Assembly: GCA_033980235.1 (NCBI GenBank)
Contig: CM067067.1
Location: forward strand, 5,212,289-5,276,288
Source of the DNA: Diadema setosum
Taxonomy: Eukaryota > Echinodermata > Echinoidea > Diadematoida > Diadematidae
Direction of reading: 5' to 3'
DNA: 64,000 bases
Both the position numbers and the translations under genes were made by a program. Below the pieces are notes generated by a model. It ran no database searches. It worked only from the letters and a program-made list of their open reading frames with translations, and was not told where the DNA came from. Shown in pieces: positions 61,031 to 64,000 of this stretch (the first letter of the stretch is position 1; every line of letters starts with the position of its first letter).

Positions 61031-63475
61031 ACGCTTGACCACAAGAAGAGAGTCATATTCCAAGGGCACCTCATCTGACTCCTACTGACCAGATTCCCTC
61101 CCATCAGGTCGAAAGTGTGGCTGAACTAATCAGAGGATTGACTAAGAATGAGACTTACTCTTAAAAGCTTCCTCCATAGCATTGATCGGTTAAGCGTGTG
61201 GATGCGTGGGGAAGATAATTGCATTCAGGATTTTGTGTTTTTGTTTTAAGACTTGGATGTTTCTATCTCAGTCCTGATGGCAGTGCAATATTGTGAGAAA
61301 CTGGAGTTGCATATATATATATATATATACAGACCTCAGAGAGCACGTCGCTGCCGGCGTTGCTGTACGGCTTCACAGAAAGAGTTCTGTGTACGGCTTC
61401 CGTTCCCGAGTGCGTTTTGCAGAAAGTGTTCTGATTGGTCCTTGTGGCCGCTGAATCGGCCAATCATGGCGGATTATGAAACAAGCGTGTAGTCACTCTT
61501 GTTAGCTGCCAGCCTTTCTTCGAAGACAAGCAATTAAAATTATTTTTATCCCTAATGTACAAATGGTGACTCAGTGTGACCATTCTGACTTTATTGATAA
61601 CAGGAAGATCCATTGCTTTCCCATTGGCTTGGATTTATAAGTCTCGTGAAAGTGAAATTTAAGAAAGATATTATGCATATTAACATTCTCGCGTAGGCGT
61701 ATGCTTTTGAATTTCGATGAACTCAGTCAATTTGGATCCCTCTATTTGCGAAAAGTTTGTAAGAATTATTAGGTTATCAACCGTTTGACGAAACACAAGG
61801 ATGTGTTTAAATGTTCGAGATATTGTAGCTCAGGGATTATGCAGGATTTCTGTCGTGTATTTCGGCGCTATAGTGTCAGTTATTTGCAGTGTTTGAAAGA
61901 TGAAATTAAAGAAGACTATTGGTACCTTCTTGAGTGGTTCTCGTTTAGAGATGCCTTGTACACGATAGGGATTTAAAAAAAAAATAAAAATCGTGTCTTC
62001 CTCAGGTAGACAGTAGGCACAGAATCGACGAAAGTTTGCACGTGTGTTTTTGAGAGTAATTTCTTGTGTGTGGTTGCGGTCTTTCGACCAGGTGTGATGC
62101 GTGCAGAATGACTTCACTTTCCGAAGATTTGTTGAGTGACGTCACAACGCTGGAGGGTACTATGTCGACATTACAATTTGTCTGTCCCAAATGGACTATA
62201 TCGTATACATGATTGTGTACATGCTTCAAACAATCTCATTGAGATAGGATATCCTTTTTAGTTTTTCATATACAGGGACGAGGGCCCTGACATCACTATT
62301 ACACAAACATTGTCAGGTGCCCATAATACGCCTGAGTCAAGATGGATACTGATGGCAAAACATGTTGTAATACGACGAACGTACTAAGCAGAATCGGGGA
62401 AAAAATCGTTCTCTTTATACAAACCAGTGTTAACCACTCTAATTACCCCCCCCCCCCCCCCCCCCCCAGTGCTCCCTCTAAGACTGCAAGACATTATCCG
62501 CACATGGCGCAAATGAACAACATTGTGTCCGGCATAGGTATAACTATACAAAAAGTATGAGAAGCATAAAGATGTATAAGCAGTGATAAGGAATCTAATT
62601 TTGGTTTCTCTGCAATTTCTAACTTCTTATAAATCTTATTGTGCATGTATGGTATTGTCATGTTGTATGGATACATTCTTAAGAAGTCGAATTTTTCAAA
62701 TATCCACCTGTAACAACAATAATTGCAGGATATTACGGTAGTTCTTTACCGACTTGTCTATTTATCATGATGGATGATGGAAAATCTACTACGGATTAGT
62801 GTCAAAGGATCTGCTTCCTGTGAAAGTTAGCCACTTTGGAGGATAAACAGCCTTAGAACACCACTGCGACAAAGGTCCTATTTTGCTCTCTAATAATACC
62901 TCAATTGTGTCATGCTTAACGATCGTTTGAAGACATTGTGTCGATTAACCATACACTGCGCTCCTTGCAAAGAGAGAGTGGCAGTAATGGACCAGGAAAC
63001 TGTATAAGATATCTATACATATCTAGATTGTCATAGAGATTATGTTCTCCCATACCCATCAAATCAAAGGGGGAAGAGGGTATTCCATTACGGACCGTCA
63101 CTGGCATGACAGTGACCTAAAGAAACGATAGAAAATACTCTAGATATTAATATAAAGTACGTATGACGAAAGTATGTATTGACGTCCCTTTATCGACGGA
63201 GTACATTGGACAATACCAAAGTACCCCTTGCAAAGCGAGGATAGGGACACTGGATCGATAAACCATTTGGGGGTGAGGATTAAGTCTATATTTTAGGGAG
63301 CAAGAGCCCTGAGTGCAGTCAGATTTTCACGCGTCCTTGGGTAAAGTCATAGGAATCCCTCATTGCACTTGCTTCAGGGCTTTGTATATCTGGCATTTAT
63401 GAGACCAGTTGTGAAATCCGTTGGAGCTGTTATTATCAGGAATATATGTGGAATTACAGACAGACCTTGAAAACA
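61031..63475. other. Intergenic DNA between pseudogene C and gene D
   Basis: Holds a (TA)n run (61310-61329), a complex GC-richer block at 61330-61480 with two opposed CCAAT motifs (GATTGG at 61433 and CCAATC at 61460), and a (C)n run at 62445-62467. The rest is AT-rich. No exon is seen. TTTGTATATC near 63380 is a weak TATA-like candidate for gene D. Confidence 0.45.
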
Positions 63476-64000
63476 ATGAAGGATTCCCGGACCATGATTT
63501 GTGTTTTGTCATTTATTCTAATCGGAACTTTGAGGAGTGTGGATGCTTGGGGTGCGGTAAGTAAATTCGAAACAGAACATTAAAACAACATACATTTCTA
63601 GTTATCAAATATTATAATATCTATCATGACAAACTGCAGAAGAAACATAGAAATGTAACCGAATAAGGGGACTTTTTTGCGAAATATTTGATTTGTGATG
63701 ATTACCATATCATCGTAATAACAACGATTACCCCTTCTTGTATCATGCACAACTTAGAGCTTAAGCCAACATTATTTATCAGTCATCCAGAGTCAGCAAA
63801 TGTGAATTATTTTACGTGAAGCATATAAAAGTACATGTTATTTTCATGCAATGTGGACAATAAAATCAACGCTAAGTTTGATTGAATTAAAAAAGATGAT
63901 ATCATTGTTTGTTTAAGTCATGTGCCCAAGGTCCGGTGGGCCCTCCTGGACCTCCGGGGCCGAAGGGTCCGTCTGGAACATCAGGCCCAGGGGAACTCCT
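63476..64000 (+). CDS. CTHRC1-like gene D, cut by the window end
   Basis: Exon 1 (63476-63556, 27 codons) gives a signal peptide with core MICVLSFILIG and ends LRSVDAWGA before donor GTAAGT. Intron 1 ends GTTTAAG. Exon 2 starts at 63918 in phase 0 with SCAQ followed by seven Gly-X-Y triplets (GPVGPPGPPGPKGPSGTSGP) and runs off the edge. The Ser-Cys-Ala start and uninterrupted collagen stretch make it the intact relative of pseudogene C rather than of A and B. The C-terminal domain is outside the window, so the family call rests on exon plan, neighbours and similarity to C. Confidence 0.8.

Overview
The window is AT-rich genomic DNA from a multicellular animal. Split genes have GT-AG introns, GT/CA microsatellites are plentiful, and there are MITEs, tRNA-derived SINEs, a non-LTR (L2/CR1-like) fragment and a helentron-like element. 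The repeat families and the frequent TAGGCCTA-type strings look like a non-vertebrate marine deuterostome, most likely an echinoderm. That taxonomic call is inference from sequence texture, not from a marker gene.

Layout. (1) Bases 1-35727 hold the 3' part of one plus-strand gene with very long introns. Three coding exons can be supported (12085-12250, 27516-27606, 35623-35727); their reading phases match across both introns, and the last ends in TGA. The encoded C-terminal tail carries a motif (LDETNKIREQLGLKPL) strikingly like the Hub1/UBL5-interacting HIND motif of the spliceosomal protein SART1/Snu66, but the surrounding protein is not SART1 and I cannot name it. Its introns hold many repeats and several blocks of complex non-coding sequence. 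(2) Bases 35728-43351 are its 3' UTR and an intergenic stretch full of short transposons. These include a TA-flanked MITE, a pogo-like MITE, a TTAA-flanked MITE and a 28-bp perfect palindrome inside an 8-bp direct repeat. (3) Bases 43352-64000 hold a tandem, same-strand array of four CTHRC1-like (collagen triple helix repeat containing 1) secreted-protein genes. A (43684-47460) and B (49880-54635) are intact four-exon genes for 195-residue proteins. C (58530-61030) has the same exon plan but several frame disruptions. D (63476 to the window edge) is cut off in exon 2.

Each intact CTHRC1-like protein has a signal peptide, a short Gly-X-Y stretch and a cysteine-rich C-terminal domain. Exon phases (0, 0, 1) are shared. 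A and B arose by duplication of a block of at least 5 kb that includes the proximal promoter. Their mature coding parts are nearly identical, while introns and signal peptides have diverged. C and D belong to a second subfamily whose mature start reads Ser-Cys-Ala. No rRNA, functional tRNA, CRISPR array or operon-like organisation is seen.
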